A DNA stretch of 64,000 bases from Gammaproteobacteria bacterium (GCA_017577365.1 PKRJ01000011.1:11509-75508); one strand, 5' to 3'. Numbered from the stretch's first letter, positions 48,093-57,113 are shown. A program made the numbers and translations. The notes: generated from the sequence alone by a model not told the origin.

Positions 48093-48121
48093 TATACACT
48101 CGTAGCGACACCGAGTGTATA
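48093..48121. promoter_or_regulatory. Perfect inverted repeat, probable operator
   Basis: TATACACTCG (48093-48102) and CGAGTGTATA (48112-48121) form a perfect 10-base inverted repeat with a 9-base spacer, in a local AT-rich patch within GC-rich DNA. It lies between the minus-strand oxygenase-like remnant (start 48040) and the plus-strand lipoprotein gene (start 48241). The form fits a dimeric regulator such as TetR or GntR type. Its half-sites resemble CIRCE slightly but spacing and sequence differ. Confidence 0.65.
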
Positions 48122-48240
48122 GCGGCGTTGCGCTCGGCGGAACACGTCGAGTTGCCCCCGGCGACGCTCGACGCAATCGCCCGCCCGCGTGGCATGCCGC
48201 TTGCACGAATGCGATGGACGCAACTTTACGGAGAGTCGTA

Positions 48241-48369
48241 ATGCTGAAACGAATGATCTGCTCGCTGGTGCTTTCCAGCGCCGTCCTATCGCTTCATGGA
48301 TGCGGCTATCTCGCGGCAGCGGGCGCGGGCGCCGCGGTCGGCGAAGCGGTCGAGGACGACGACAACTGA
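48241..48369 (+). CDS. Small lipoprotein, 42 residues
   Basis: A short protein with a classical lipoprotein signal: MLKRMICSLVLSSAVLSLHGC, lipobox LHGC, then GYLAAAGAGAAVGEAVEDDDN. A GGAGAG site lies 6 bases before the ATG. The mature part is only about 22 residues, Ala/Gly-rich with an acidic end, like the small entericidin-type or DUF-type lipoproteins; the exact family is not recognised. Confidence 0.7.
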   Translation: MLKRMICSLVLSSAVLSLHGCGYLAAAGAGAAVGEAVEDDDN

Positions 48370-48402
48370 TGGCAGCCGGCACCGCGACGCCGGCGTTCCG
48401 CC

Positions 48403-49536
48403 TCAACCGAGCGCTCGATAAACGGCGGACTCGAAATCCGCCACGAGCTGCAAGCACCGAGGATCACAGAACGGGCTGAGCTGCATCAGCAGCACCGCGC
48501 CGATTCCGGCGCGCGGATCGACCCAAAAATACGTATTGAAGATGCCTGCCCAGCCGAAGCTTCCAGCCGCTCGCCCCTGAGGGCGATCGCGCGTCTCGAT
48601 CATCAGGTTGTAGCCGAACTTCTGCGTGCCGTCGAGAAACGCGAAATCGAGCGTGCGAGCCGGGTACGCCGTGCGCTGCGTCGACGCCCAGCGCGAGCCG
48701 ATGCGATTCGTCGTCATCAACCGCACCGACTCCGGCGACAGCAGCCGCGTGCCGTCGTCCGCTCGGCCCTCGTTGAGCAGCATTCGGATCAGCGCGGCAT
48801 AGTCGCGCGCGGTCGAATACAGCGCCCCGCCGCCGCGCGGCGCCTCGCCCCGAGGCTCGTTCGGACCGTCGATCCACTTTCCGTCCTCGAGCTTGTGCAA
48901 GCCCGCGAGCCGATCCGGAGCCGACGGTTGCTCGTAACGCGTCTCGCGCATACCGAGCGGACCGGTGATGCGCTCCTCGAGAAAGCGGCCGAGCGGCAGG
49001 CCGGACAACGGCTCGACGACGAGGCCGACGATATCCGTGCTGATCCCGTACGAGAACCGCTCGCCGGGATCGTGCATCAGGAACGGCGCGCCGAAATGCT
49101 CGATGCGGCCTTCCGACGCGACGAGAATTTCGCGGTTCAGAAACCAATAGCCGAAGCCCGACGTATGCGTCAGCAGGTCGTGAATCGTGATCGCGCGCCG
49201 CGCCGGCCGCACGATGCGCTCTCCCGTGCTCTCGTCGAACGACACGAGCACGGGCGGTTGCACGAAGCCCGGGACGTGCCGCGCGATCGGATCGTCGAGC
49301 TCGAGCTTGCCGGCCTCGCGAAGCATCAGAACCGCGACGCTCGTGATCGGCTTCGTCATCGACGCGATGCGAAAAATCGTGTCGGGCGTCATAGGTGCCG
49401 TGCGCGACACGGACGCGAGCCCCGCCGCGGACTCGTGAACCACGCCGCGGCGGTCCGTGACGAGCGCGACGGCGCCGGGCACGTCGCCTCTCGCGACGGC
49501 GCGCTCGAGCGTTTCGTGGACGATCTCCAAGCTCAC
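48403..49536 (-). CDS. Serine hydrolase, class C beta-lactamase/esterase family
   Basis: A 377-residue protein of the beta-lactamase-fold esterases (EstB type). The nucleophile SxxK is S59-M-T-K62, the tyrosine motif is Y163 in RFSYGISTDIVG, and the C-terminal FGWAGIFNTYFWVDP takes the place of the KTG box, as in esterases rather than penicillinases. No signal peptide is evident, so it is likely cytoplasmic. It starts with GTG overlapping the YceI-gene stop (GTGA), showing coupling. Substrate unknown. Confidence 0.92.
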   Translation of the reverse strand: MSLEIVHETLERAVARGDVPGAVALVTDRRGVVHESAAGLASVSRTAPMTPDTIFRIASMTKPITSVAVLMLREAGKLELDDPIARHVPGFVQPPVLVSFDESTGERIVRPARRAITIHDLLTHTSGFGYWFLNREILVASEGRIEHFGAPFLMHDPGERFSYGISTDIVGLVVEPLSGLPLGRFLEERITGPLGMRETRYEQPSAPDRLAGLHKLEDGKWIDGPNEPRGEAPRGGGALYSTARDYAALIRMLLNEGRADDGTRLLSPESVRLMTTNRIGSRWASTQRTAYPARTLDFAFLDGTQKFGYNLMIETRDRPQGRAAGSFGWAGIFNTYFWVDPRAGIGAVLLMQLSPFCDPRCLQLVADFESAVYRALG

Positions 49537-50201
49537 TCGATGCGTCGAGCCAAGATGCGATACGTGAAATCGAGCGGCTCGCCGACGCGAAGCGCGCCCG
49601 CCGCTGCCGAGAACGGCTCGAGGCCGAGCTCTTCGTGCGTCAGCGTGAACTCGCCCGACGCCTCGAGCGTTTCGCCGTCGACCCTGATCTCGGTCGGCAC
49701 CGTCAACGGTATCGAGCGGCCGCGCAGCTCCACCGTGACCTCGAGCGACTCCTCGCCCGCATGCACCGTCGGGCCGGTCCCGGCGATTCGCAGCGACGGA
49801 TAACGCTCCGCGTCGAGCACCTCTTCGCTCAGCATGTTGCGGCGCGTGCCTTCGATATCCTCGCTCGACGGCGCTCTCCTCGATCGCTCGCCGACTCTCG
49901 CGCGAAGCTCCGGATCGTCGACGACGAGCGCCTCGACAGGGATCTCGATCTCGAACCGCGACTGCTCGAGCTCGGGATGCAACAGCACCCGACCGGTCAT
50001 CTCGCCGACGGAAACCACGTGGTTGTGGCCGAAACGCGCGAGCGCGCCGGCCCGATGAACCCGCCAGTAGATCTCCGAGCGCTCGGCATCGATCGCGTAG
50101 AGCTCGACGTCCTCGGGGGGCTCGACCTGATCGGGCTGCGCGAAGACGAGACCGGCAACGGTCGCGAGCAGCGCGGCGCTCGCCCCCAGCTTGCGATTCA
50201 C
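49533..50201 (-). CDS. YceI-family exported protein
   Basis: A 222-residue protein with a signal peptide (LGASAALLATVAGLVFAQ) and a YceI-like lipocalin fold: AERSEIYWRVHRAGALARFGHNHVV, then FEIEIPVEALVVDDPELRARVG, DAERYPSLRIAGTG and GRSIPLTVPTEIRVDG. YceI proteins bind isoprenoids or other amphiphiles in the periplasm. The GTG at 50201 is chosen because GGAGG precedes it and it starts the signal peptide. It is coupled to the downstream serine-hydrolase gene. Confidence 0.88.
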   Translation of the reverse strand: MNRKLGASAALLATVAGLVFAQPDQVEPPEDVELYAIDAERSEIYWRVHRAGALARFGHNHVVSVGEMTGRVLLHPELEQSRFEIEIPVEALVVDDPELRARVGERSRRAPSSEDIEGTRRNMLSEEVLDAERYPSLRIAGTGPTVHAGEESLEVTVELRGRSIPLTVPTEIRVDGETLEASGEFTLTHEELGLEPFSAAAGALRVGEPLDFTYRILARRIE

Positions 50202-50725
50202 TTCGGCTTCCCTCCGCTGCGGGCCGCGCGAGTCGAGCTGTAGCTTATCACGCGTGAAGTTCCCAAGGAGCGGCGCTTCCCGCCTGAAGTTGCGCGACTG
50301 CGACGTCAGTTGCCTCGTCGAGATGGTCCATCGCCCGCATTCCCGGGCCCTCTCCGCGTCGCTCTTTGACGACAAGAGGTTTCTGTGCTACAGGAATTGC
50401 GTGTGAGAGCACGCGTCTCGGCTCGGCAACGCGTGCCACCGGTCGAACACGGGGGAGACGTCAACGGGCCGCTTCGCACCGCTCGGGAGGACGCACGGCT
50501 GCCTGACCAGCAGCGTGCGATGCGGGGCGAAGCGATGACGACGTCCGGCTGCGCGGCCGGCGGTGAGTGCGCGCACTACCGTCGGCCGCTGCAGGCCGTT
50601 GGCTGTTCCGCCGCCGCGCACGAGCTCGCGAGCAGTCGTCGCCCGGCCAGTCTTTCTGGCCGCGGCTTTCGGTGATAGTGTTCTTAACGACAGCCGGCCT
50701 TGCTGCCGGCGAGTGTATCCACCGT
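50202..50725 (+). other. Intergenic stretch upstream of two lipoprotein genes
   Basis: No convincing gene is seen in these 524 bases. A frame in line with the downstream lipoprotein extends back to 50567 but reads as Arg/Ala-rich noise and would bury the signal peptide. TTGACG (50366-50371) and TACAGG (50389-50394), spaced by 17 bases, could be a plus-strand promoter, though the -10 is weak and the leader would be long. Confidence 0.45.
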
Positions 50726-51370
50726 ATGCGAGCTGTCTTCCGCACGGTTTGCCGATCGACTCTGACCGCGACGGCCGCGCTGCTCGGCGCGTGCGTCTCG
50801 TCGGTCGTCGTCGATGCCCGTTTCCCCGCGCCGCTCATCGAGCCGCTGCCGGTGAGGATGGGCATCCTCTACGACGAGGAGCTGAAGAACTTCGTGCATG
50901 TGGAAGCGTTGCCGCAGCAGTCCGCATGGACGATCGATCTCGGCGACGCGAATCTCGCATTGCTCTCTCCGCTGTTCGAGCGGATGTTCGCGGAGACGCG
51001 CACGGTCGACGCGGTCCCGGTCGCCCCGGCGCTTCGCGACACGCTCGACGGCGTGATTCGTCCGCGGCTCGAGAAATTCGAGTTCGACGTTCCGATCGGG
51101 GAACGCGACGAGTTCGTCGAGGTCTGGATGCAGTATCAGCTCACGCTGTACAACCCCGACGGCTCGGTGGTCACGGAATGGCCCGTCAGCGGCTATGGAA
51201 AAGCGGAGCTGACGGGCAGACGCGAGGATTCGGTGCGGCGTGCCGCGGTCATCGCGATGCGCGAGGTGGGTGCGGCGATCTCGACGAAGTTCGCCGAGCA
51301 GCCCGACGTCAGCTATTGGTTACGGGAGAGACAGGATGAAGCTGCGTTGTCCGCCGACCTCGGCAGCTAA
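50726..51370 (+). CDS. Predicted lipoprotein of unknown function
   Basis: A 214-residue protein with a lipoprotein signal (TLTATAALLGAC, lipid-modified Cys near residue 23). The mature part reads MGILYDEELKNFVHVEALPQQSAWTIDLGDANLALLSPLFERMFAETRTV, then a predicted beta-rich region with EVWMQYQLTLYNPDGSVVTEWPVSGYGKAE. That last pattern recalls periplasmic lipoproteins that assist transport or cell-wall complexes, but no family is assigned. The ATG at 50726 is chosen because it starts the signal. Its end overlaps the next gene by 35 bases. Confidence 0.82.
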   Translation: MRAVFRTVCRSTLTATAALLGACVSSVVVDARFPAPLIEPLPVRMGILYDEELKNFVHVEALPQQSAWTIDLGDANLALLSPLFERMFAETRTVDAVPVAPALRDTLDGVIRPRLEKFEFDVPIGERDEFVEVWMQYQLTLYNPDGSVVTEWPVSGYGKAELTGRREDSVRRAAVIAMREVGAAISTKFAEQPDVSYWLRERQDEAALSADLGS

Positions 51371-52079
51371 TGCCCCGCGACACGACGGCCGTGCACGGAG
51401 CGCGGCGGTCCTCGGGCTGTTGATCGCTCCGCTGCTCGCTTCGTGCGGCGTCACGTCGCGAATGGAGCCTTACAAGCAAACCGATGCCGTCATCGACGAC
51501 GGCGAGCGAGTGGTGATCCTCGCCCGCCGGCACCACGCGAACCACGAGGCCGAGCAGGAGTTCATCAACTGCATCAGCGATTCGCTGTCGAAGGGCAAAG
51601 ACGGCATCGCGGTGCATCCGTCGTCCGAGTTCGAGGACAAGATGTACCCGTGGTTCGAGCCGTCGATGGCGCCGCTCAGCACGGACGATCTCTCGAAGCT
51701 GCTCGAGAAGCCCGGCGTCCTGGAGCAGGTCCGCGAGACGGGCGTCCGCTTCCTGATCTGGCTCGACGGCTCGACGGACCGCGTCGCGAGCGGCGGCGGC
51801 ATCACGTGTGCCGCCGGCGTCGGCGGAGCCGGTTGCATGGGGCTCGCGTGGTGGGAAGACGATGCCCGCTACGACGCGACCGTGTGGGATATCAAGGAAC
51901 TGTCGTCGGCCGGCACGATCCACGCGAACGTCAAGGGTCGTTCCGTGATGCCTGCGATCGTGATTCCGCTGCCGTTCATCGCCCGCCCGCAGGCCGCCGC
52001 GTGCCGCGGCCTCACGGAGCAGATCCGGCAATTCCTGACGACCCCCGAAGGCTACGGCGCAGGCCCCGAAGAGGGTTGA
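51336..52079 (+). CDS. Predicted lipoprotein of unknown function
   Basis: A 247-residue protein with a long N-terminal signal and lipobox LLASC (Cys near residue 37). The body contains DAVIDDGERVVILARRHHANHEAEQEFINC, continues with ISDSLSKG, has a Cys-containing GGGITCAAGVGGAGCMGLAWWEDDARYDATVWDIK segment, and a C-terminal ACRGLTEQIRQFL helix. GGGAGAG lies 7 bases before the ATG. It overlaps the upstream lipoprotein gene in another frame, implying coupled translation and probably a joint role. Not recognised. Confidence 0.82.
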   Translation: MKLRCPPTSAANAPRHDGRARSAAVLGLLIAPLLASCGVTSRMEPYKQTDAVIDDGERVVILARRHHANHEAEQEFINCISDSLSKGKDGIAVHPSSEFEDKMYPWFEPSMAPLSTDDLSKLLEKPGVLEQVRETGVRFLIWLDGSTDRVASGGGITCAAGVGGAGCMGLAWWEDDARYDATVWDIKELSSAGTIHANVKGRSVMPAIVIPLPFIARPQAAACRGLTEQIRQFLTTPEGYGAGPEEG

Positions 52080-52232
52080 GCCCGGCGTCGCACTGCTCGC
52101 TCGCCCCGGGCCTGCGACGTCCGAGTCTCCGCGACAGCGGCCCCCGCTCACCGCCGCCTCGCTTGCCGATGGCCCCTGACTCGAATGCTCCATTCTTAGC
52201 GCGCCGCTTTAACTAATTTCTGCAACGCCTTG

Positions 52233-53078
52233 ATGAAACACAAAGAAGAGCCGCTGCCCGACACCAGCCCGACGGATGAGCTGCCGGTTCTGACGGAGCA
52301 AGACGTCGTCCATTTCCCCACGGGCACGCACCTCGCGACGGCACCGGTCGCGGCGCCGGACCTGCCGCAGCAAGGCTCGCACGCGGAAGATTCGCTTCTC
52401 GACGCGACCACCACCCTGCTGCGCGCGGTGCCGGATCGCTCCGCCCCTGAAGAGCGCGATCGTGTCGCAGCGCTCGAGGCGCGCCTCGCAGAGCTCGAAG
52501 CCGAGCTCGAGGATCGCAATGCGCTGATCGTTTCACTCGAGGAACGCTTACGCGCGACGCGTGCAGCCGTCGCGAGGCGCGACGAATCGCTACGCAGCCT
52601 GACGGCGCAGCTCGAGGACATGACCGAGCGCCTTCGCGAAACCGAGGCGCGTCTCGATGAGGCGCTCATGACGGAACGCGCCGAGGCAAAGGTCGAATCG
52701 AGCCGCTCGAGTGGCCAGGCGACGAGCGCGAACAAGCCGCGGGTCATGGCCGCCGCGCAGGCGGCGCTCGCGCGGAGCCGCGAGGAGGCGGCCGCCCTCG
52801 CCGCTTACATCGACCGCCGACGTGCGCACTGGCTAGAGCTCGCCGACCGGCTGAGGGACGAACGCGCGAAAGTGCGCGACCTCGAGCGCGAGCTCGAGCA
52901 ACGAGTTTCGAGGGAGCGCCGGGAGCGAGAACGGGCGAATGCGGAGGCCGAGCGAGCGGAGAAGCTGGCGTCCGAGCTCGCGACGACCCGCCGCCTGCTC
53001 GAGCACCATGGACCGCTCGGACATGGCATACTCGGCGCGCCGCCAAACGGCCTGCACAACGAATCGACCTCGAAGTAG
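52233..53078 (+). CDS. Coiled-coil protein of unknown function
   Basis: A 281-residue protein with no signal peptide or membrane helix. An acidic N-terminal 70 residues is followed by two coiled-coil regions (about 75-150, heptads in RVAALEARLAELEAELEDRNALIVSLEERL; and about 195-265, LADRLRDERAKVRDLERELEQRVSRERRERERA). A Ser/Ala hinge joins them and a short Gly/Pro tail ends the protein. No family recognised. A TTG just before the chosen ATG is also possible. The following small membrane gene lies 23 bases downstream. Confidence 0.8.
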   Translation: MKHKEEPLPDTSPTDELPVLTEQDVVHFPTGTHLATAPVAAPDLPQQGSHAEDSLLDATTTLLRAVPDRSAPEERDRVAALEARLAELEAELEDRNALIVSLEERLRATRAAVARRDESLRSLTAQLEDMTERLRETEARLDEALMTERAEAKVESSRSSGQATSANKPRVMAAAQAALARSREEAAALAAYIDRRRAHWLELADRLRDERAKVRDLERELEQRVSRERRERERANAEAERAEKLASELATTRRLLEHHGPLGHGILGAPPNGLHNESTSK

Positions 53079-53101
53079 CTTCTTATTCTCCCGTAGAAAC
53101 A

Positions 53102-53362
53102 GTGGCTTCTCGTCTAAAATTCGAGTTGGTTCTGGCCATAACCCTGATTGCGTTCGGGCTTGTCGGGCTGCCGATCGCCGTTTATTGGGTCGGGCAAGTC
53201 GTGATCGGCGAATACGAGAGCGACGGCGGCGCCGGCGGATTGGTCGGCGCGGTGTGGGACGGCCTCGGAAGCGGCAGCGCGCCAGCGTGGATCCTCGTGC
53301 TGAGCCCGTATGTCGTGATTCAACTCTTTCGGGCTGCGCTTGCCGTCGCCCGAAAACGATGA
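53102..53362 (+). CDS. Small membrane protein, 86 residues
   Basis: A GTG-initiated frame encoding two hydrophobic helices (about residues 9-33 and 61-79) separated by a Gly/Asp-rich loop, ending with a basic AVARKR tail. The pattern fits an inner-membrane protein with both ends cytoplasmic. No function recognised. It directly follows the coiled-coil gene. Confidence 0.7.
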   Translation: MASRLKFELVLAITLIAFGLVGLPIAVYWVGQVVIGEYESDGGAGGLVGAVWDGLGSGSAPAWILVLSPYVVIQLFRAALAVARKR

Positions 53363-53405
53363 CGGCTCTGCCCTCCCAGGGTCGCGAATTATGTGCAGTG
53401 ACCCA

Positions 53406-53690
53406 TCAGGGCCAGTAGTACCAGCCGATCACCGCAAGCAGCACCGCCGTCGGGATCAGCGCCGCCCCTCGCCACGGGCGAACCCTGAGGAAGCCGTAGA
53501 AACTCAGTCCGGCGAACAGGGTCAAAAGCGCAAACAGTGCAAGGCTCACTCCCAACGATCCCATTTCCGTGCGAAATCTCGGGTATTCGGACCCTAGCAC
53601 GAGGAAAATGACGGCCACGCCGGCGAGAGAGAACAGGATCGAGGCCGCCGTTCCGAGCACGAATCCCAGCAAGACAACCGATGGCCGCAT
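53406..53690 (-). CDS. Small membrane protein, 94 residues
   Basis: A 94-residue protein with three hydrophobic helices (about residues 6-32, 46-68 and 76-92), a short charged loop SEYPRFRTEMG and a conserved-looking end IGWYYWP. It converges on the 53102 gene and diverges from the tail-specific protease gene. No family assigned with certainty. Confidence 0.75.
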   Translation of the reverse strand: MRPSVVLLGFVLGTAASILFSLAGVAVIFLVLGSEYPRFRTEMGSLGVSLALFALLTLFAGLSFYGFLRVRPWRGAALIPTAVLLAVIGWYYWP

Positions 53691-53812
53691 TTCGTCCTAA
53701 TTTCCTTGGCTTCCTTGCCGTGCCCGACCGGGGCAGGCTTGATTCGGCCGAACTTCGGCCCGAAACTTAACCAACGCTCAGAAAGCCGGCAACCGTGCTT
53801 CGAGGAGGTATT

Positions 53813-55954
53813 GTGAGGGAACGTCTCCGTCCGCTCTTGATCGGAGCCGCGCTAGTCTGTGCGAGCTTCACAGCCTCGGCAACGCTCGAGGATCCGCCCC
53901 CTCCGGTCGCGATGGCGGCCAAGCACCCGGATATCAGTCGCAGCGTCACGAAGCTGATCGAAGAGTTCCACTTCTCACGTCCCGACCTCGATAACCACTA
54001 CTCCTCCGCGATCCTCGACCGCTACCTCGACGCTCTCGACGGCAGCCGGATGTATTTCCTCGCGAGCGACGTCGCGAGCTTCGGCCGCTACCGGTACGAG
54101 CTCGACGATCGCGTGAAGTCCGGCGAGCTCGAGCCGGTCTTCGAGATCTTCAACCTTTTCAGGCAGCGCGCCCGAGAGCGCGTGAGCTATGCGCTCGAGC
54201 TGCTCCAGACGGAGCCGGATTTCACGATCGACGAGGAGTTTCGCTTCGATCGCACCGAGCTGCCGTGGCCGGTCTCCGAGGAGGAGATGCGCGAGGTCTG
54301 GCGCAAGAAGGTCAAGTCGGACGCGCTGAACCTGATTCTGACCGAGAAGACGTGGCCCGAGGTCGTCGAGCTCCTCACGCAGCGCTACGAGAACCTCTAC
54401 AAGCGTATCACGCAGCTCACGGCGGACGACGTCTTCGAGACTTTCATGAACGCCGTCGCGCAGACGATGGATCCTCACTCGAGTTATCTGTCGCCGCGCC
54501 AGAGCGAGGAATATCGGATCCAGATGAGCCTGTCGTACGACGGCATCGGCGCCTCGCTCGCGAACGAGGACGACTACGTCAAGGTCGTCAACGTCATTCC
54601 CGGCGGCCCGGCGCAGATCGACGGGCAGCTCAAGCCCGAGGACCGCATCACCGCGGTCGGCCAGGGCGAGGAAGGCGAGCTCGTCGACGTCATCGGCTGG
54701 CGCCTCGACGACGTCGTGCAGATCATCCGCGGGCCGCGCGGCACCGTGGTGCGCCTTCAAGTGCTCCCCGCCGGCGCGCCGCCCGGATCGCCGCAGCGCA
54801 TCATTTCGCTCGTTCGAGACAAGGTGAAGCTAGAAGAGCAGGCCGCGAAAAAGTCGGTCAAGACGATCGACGTCGACGGCCAGGAGCTCAAGATCGGCGT
54901 CATCACCGTCCCGAGCTTCTACCAGGACTTCAACGCGCGGAGCCGCGGCGACACCGAGTACATGAGCACCTCGCGCGACGTCGCGCGGCTCATTCGCGAG
55001 CTCGAGGCCGAAGGCATCGTCGGCCTCGTGATGGACTTGCGCCAGAACGGCGGCGGCCACCTCACCGAAGCGACGGAGCTGAGCGGTCTCTTCATCGACG
55101 GCGGCCCCGTCGTTCAGCTGAAGGAGACCCGGGGCAACGTCCAGGTGCTCGACGACCCCAGCCCGCAAGAGGCGATCTACGACGGCCCGCTCGTCGTGCT
55201 CGTGGACCGCTACAGCGCGAGCGCGTCCGAGATCTTTGCCGCGGCCATCCAGGACTACAAGCGCGGCATCGTCATCGGGCAGCAGACGTTCGGCAAGGGC
55301 ACCGTTCAGAACCTGTTCAACCTCGACCGCGTGATGCGGGGCAACGAGAACGGACAGCTGACGCTGACGATAGGCAAGTACTACCGCGTCACCGGCGAGA
55401 GCACGCAGCATCGCGGCGTGATCCCGGATATCGAGCTGCCGGCACGCGTCGATCCGACCACCGTCGGCGAGAGCACGCGCGATACCGCCCTCCCCTGGGA
55501 TCGAATTCAGCCGACGCGTTACCGGGCCGACTACGACGCTCTCGACACCGCCATCGAGGTGCTACGAAGCCTCCACGAGCAGCAGGCGGCGAACGATCCG
55601 CAGTTCTCGTATCTCGTCGACGAGATCCGGGCGAACGCGGAAATGCGCGGGCAGAAGTCGGTATCGCTCAATCTGGAGAAGCGCAAGGCGGAACGCGAGC
55701 GGCTCGAACGCGAGCACCTCGCCCGTGAGAACGCGAGGCGGCAAGCCGCAGGGCTCGAGCCGATCTCGAGCCTCGAGGAGCTCGACACCACGGTCGACAT
55801 CCCGGGCGAGATCCTGCTGACACAGGCCGCCCGCATCGCGGCCGAGATGGCGAGAATCCAGAACGGCGAGCGTCAGCTCGTGACGATGGGCGCCGACGCG
55901 CACGCTCGAGTCGAGCCGCGCCGTCAGCGCAGCACCGTCAACAGCTCCCAGTAA
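53813..55954 (+). CDS. prc: Tail-specific (carboxy-terminal) protease Prc
   Basis: A 713-residue periplasmic S41 peptidase that degrades proteins from their C-terminus, including cell-wall hydrolases in other bacteria. After a signal peptide comes an N-terminal helical domain, a PDZ domain (about residues 235-310, YDGIGASLANEDDYVKVVNVIPGGPA), then the catalytic domain with MDLRQNGGGHLTEA, the nucleophile Ser in RYSASASEIFAAA and Lys in GQQTFGKGTVQ, and a C-terminal DUF3340-like tail. GTG 53813 is chosen for the AGGAGG before it; GTG 53795 is in frame. Confidence 0.95.
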   Translation: MRERLRPLLIGAALVCASFTASATLEDPPPPVAMAAKHPDISRSVTKLIEEFHFSRPDLDNHYSSAILDRYLDALDGSRMYFLASDVASFGRYRYELDDRVKSGELEPVFEIFNLFRQRARERVSYALELLQTEPDFTIDEEFRFDRTELPWPVSEEEMREVWRKKVKSDALNLILTEKTWPEVVELLTQRYENLYKRITQLTADDVFETFMNAVAQTMDPHSSYLSPRQSEEYRIQMSLSYDGIGASLANEDDYVKVVNVIPGGPAQIDGQLKPEDRITAVGQGEEGELVDVIGWRLDDVVQIIRGPRGTVVRLQVLPAGAPPGSPQRIISLVRDKVKLEEQAAKKSVKTIDVDGQELKIGVITVPSFYQDFNARSRGDTEYMSTSRDVARLIRELEAEGIVGLVMDLRQNGGGHLTEATELSGLFIDGGPVVQLKETRGNVQVLDDPSPQEAIYDGPLVVLVDRYSASASEIFAAAIQDYKRGIVIGQQTFGKGTVQNLFNLDRVMRGNENGQLTLTIGKYYRVTGESTQHRGVIPDIELPARVDPTTVGESTRDTALPWDRIQPTRYRADYDALDTAIEVLRSLHEQQAANDPQFSYLVDEIRANAEMRGQKSVSLNLEKRKAERERLEREHLARENARRQAAGLEPISSLEELDTTVDIPGEILLTQAARIAAEMARIQNGERQLVTMGADAHARVEPRRQRSTVNSSQ

Positions 55955-56955
55955 TCTTCCGCTAGAACGTTCAGGCGAAGCGGCGCGTCGCTCCCGCGGC
56001 GTGTCGCTTCGTTGCCGATGACCGGTATCTCGTCGACGCACTCGACGAGCGGCACCGAGTCGTTTTCGTCCCGATAGCGCAGCTGCGGCATCAGCATCTC
56101 GGTACGCCGACGCACGGCTTCCGCGAGGTTGTCGCGCTTCAAAGCGGTCGTCCGCTCTCGAATGCGCTCGACCATGCGGTCGCACGCGGCCCGGTCGCCG
56201 AACTTCATCTCGCCGACGGGGCGTTCCGTGCACGTCTTCGCGAGCTGCGCGAGATCGTGCTCGGCGAAATGAACGACGAGATGCTGAGCGAAGGCGATCG
56301 CCGCGGCGTTGATCAGCCTGCGGCTATCGAGGCTCAAGCCTTCGAGCTCCGGCAGCGGCTCGCCTTCGATCTTGTCGATGAGAATCTTGAGCTCGTCGAT
56401 GCGCGCGGCGAGGACCGCCTTACCCTTAGCGAGCTGGGCGATACGCCGTTTGAGCCGCGGCCCCCGAATGAGTCGCAACACGAAGTTCGAGCGTGCGAGG
56501 CGCTGCTCGAGCCGCGCCTGCTCGTCCGCAATCCCCGCGCTCTTGTGCTCGAGCTCGGCGAGCTTCGCGGCGATCGCGTCGAGCCGACGTCCGCGCTTCG
56601 CGAGCGCGGCCTCGCGGAGCGCCGCGCGCTCCCTCTTCTCCCTCTGCACCTCGAGGTCGCGCACGAACTGCTCGAGCCGCTCCGCGCTCGTATTCCAGAG
56701 ATGTCGGAGCTGGAAGTAGACCATCGCATTCGCGGCCGCGACGGGATTGGTCAGCAGCCGCTCGAGACCTTCGAGCTGCTCCTTCGCGCGCGCGATCGCG
56801 AGATCCTGTTCCTTGAGCTTGTCGAGCAGCTCGTAACGTTCGCGGCGCAAGTCGCGAAGCTCCCGCTTCACCGCGGCGCGGTTCCAATAGAGCTTCAGCA
56901 GCTGCTCGTTGGCACGCTGCGACGCTCGACGCGACGCGAGGAGTCGGAGAATCAT
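55924..56955 (-). CDS. Coiled-coil protein of unknown function
   Basis: A 343-residue protein, mostly helical. Long basic/acidic coiled coils span about residues 10-135 (NEQLLKLYWNRAAVKRELRDLRRERYELLDKLKEQ and following), then a compact C-terminal region with AAIAFAQHLVVHFAEHDLAQLAK, FGDRAACDRMVERIRERT and VPLVECVDEIPVIGNEA. There is no signal peptide. It overlaps the 3' end of prc by 31 bases on the opposite strand. No family recognised. Confidence 0.82.
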   Translation of the reverse strand: MILRLLASRRASQRANEQLLKLYWNRAAVKRELRDLRRERYELLDKLKEQDLAIARAKEQLEGLERLLTNPVAAANAMVYFQLRHLWNTSAERLEQFVRDLEVQREKRERAALREAALAKRGRRLDAIAAKLAELEHKSAGIADEQARLEQRLARSNFVLRLIRGPRLKRRIAQLAKGKAVLAARIDELKILIDKIEGEPLPELEGLSLDSRRLINAAAIAFAQHLVVHFAEHDLAQLAKTCTERPVGEMKFGDRAACDRMVERIRERTTALKRDNLAEAVRRRTEMLMPQLRYRDENDSVPLVECVDEIPVIGNEATRRGSDAPLRLNVLAEDYWELLTVLR

Positions 56956-57113
56956 GGTTCGAGGCTGCGCGGCGATGGTTTGTCCCGCTCCATGGGGGCG
57001 GCAGAGTCCCGGGCGAACTATAGCCGGGAAGCGATCGTAAAACCGTGATTTGGAGCGGAATTTATGTCGTAAACGGGCTCTACGAGTGCGCCTCGGGCGC
57101 AGCGGGGACGCGC

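Noticed and set aside
48093..48121. Reading the inverted repeat as a CIRCE (HrcA) site
   Set aside because: CIRCE is TTAGCACTC-N9-GAGTGCTAA; here the half-site is TATACACTC and the distance between the CACTC/GAGTG cores is 11, and no chaperone gene follows.
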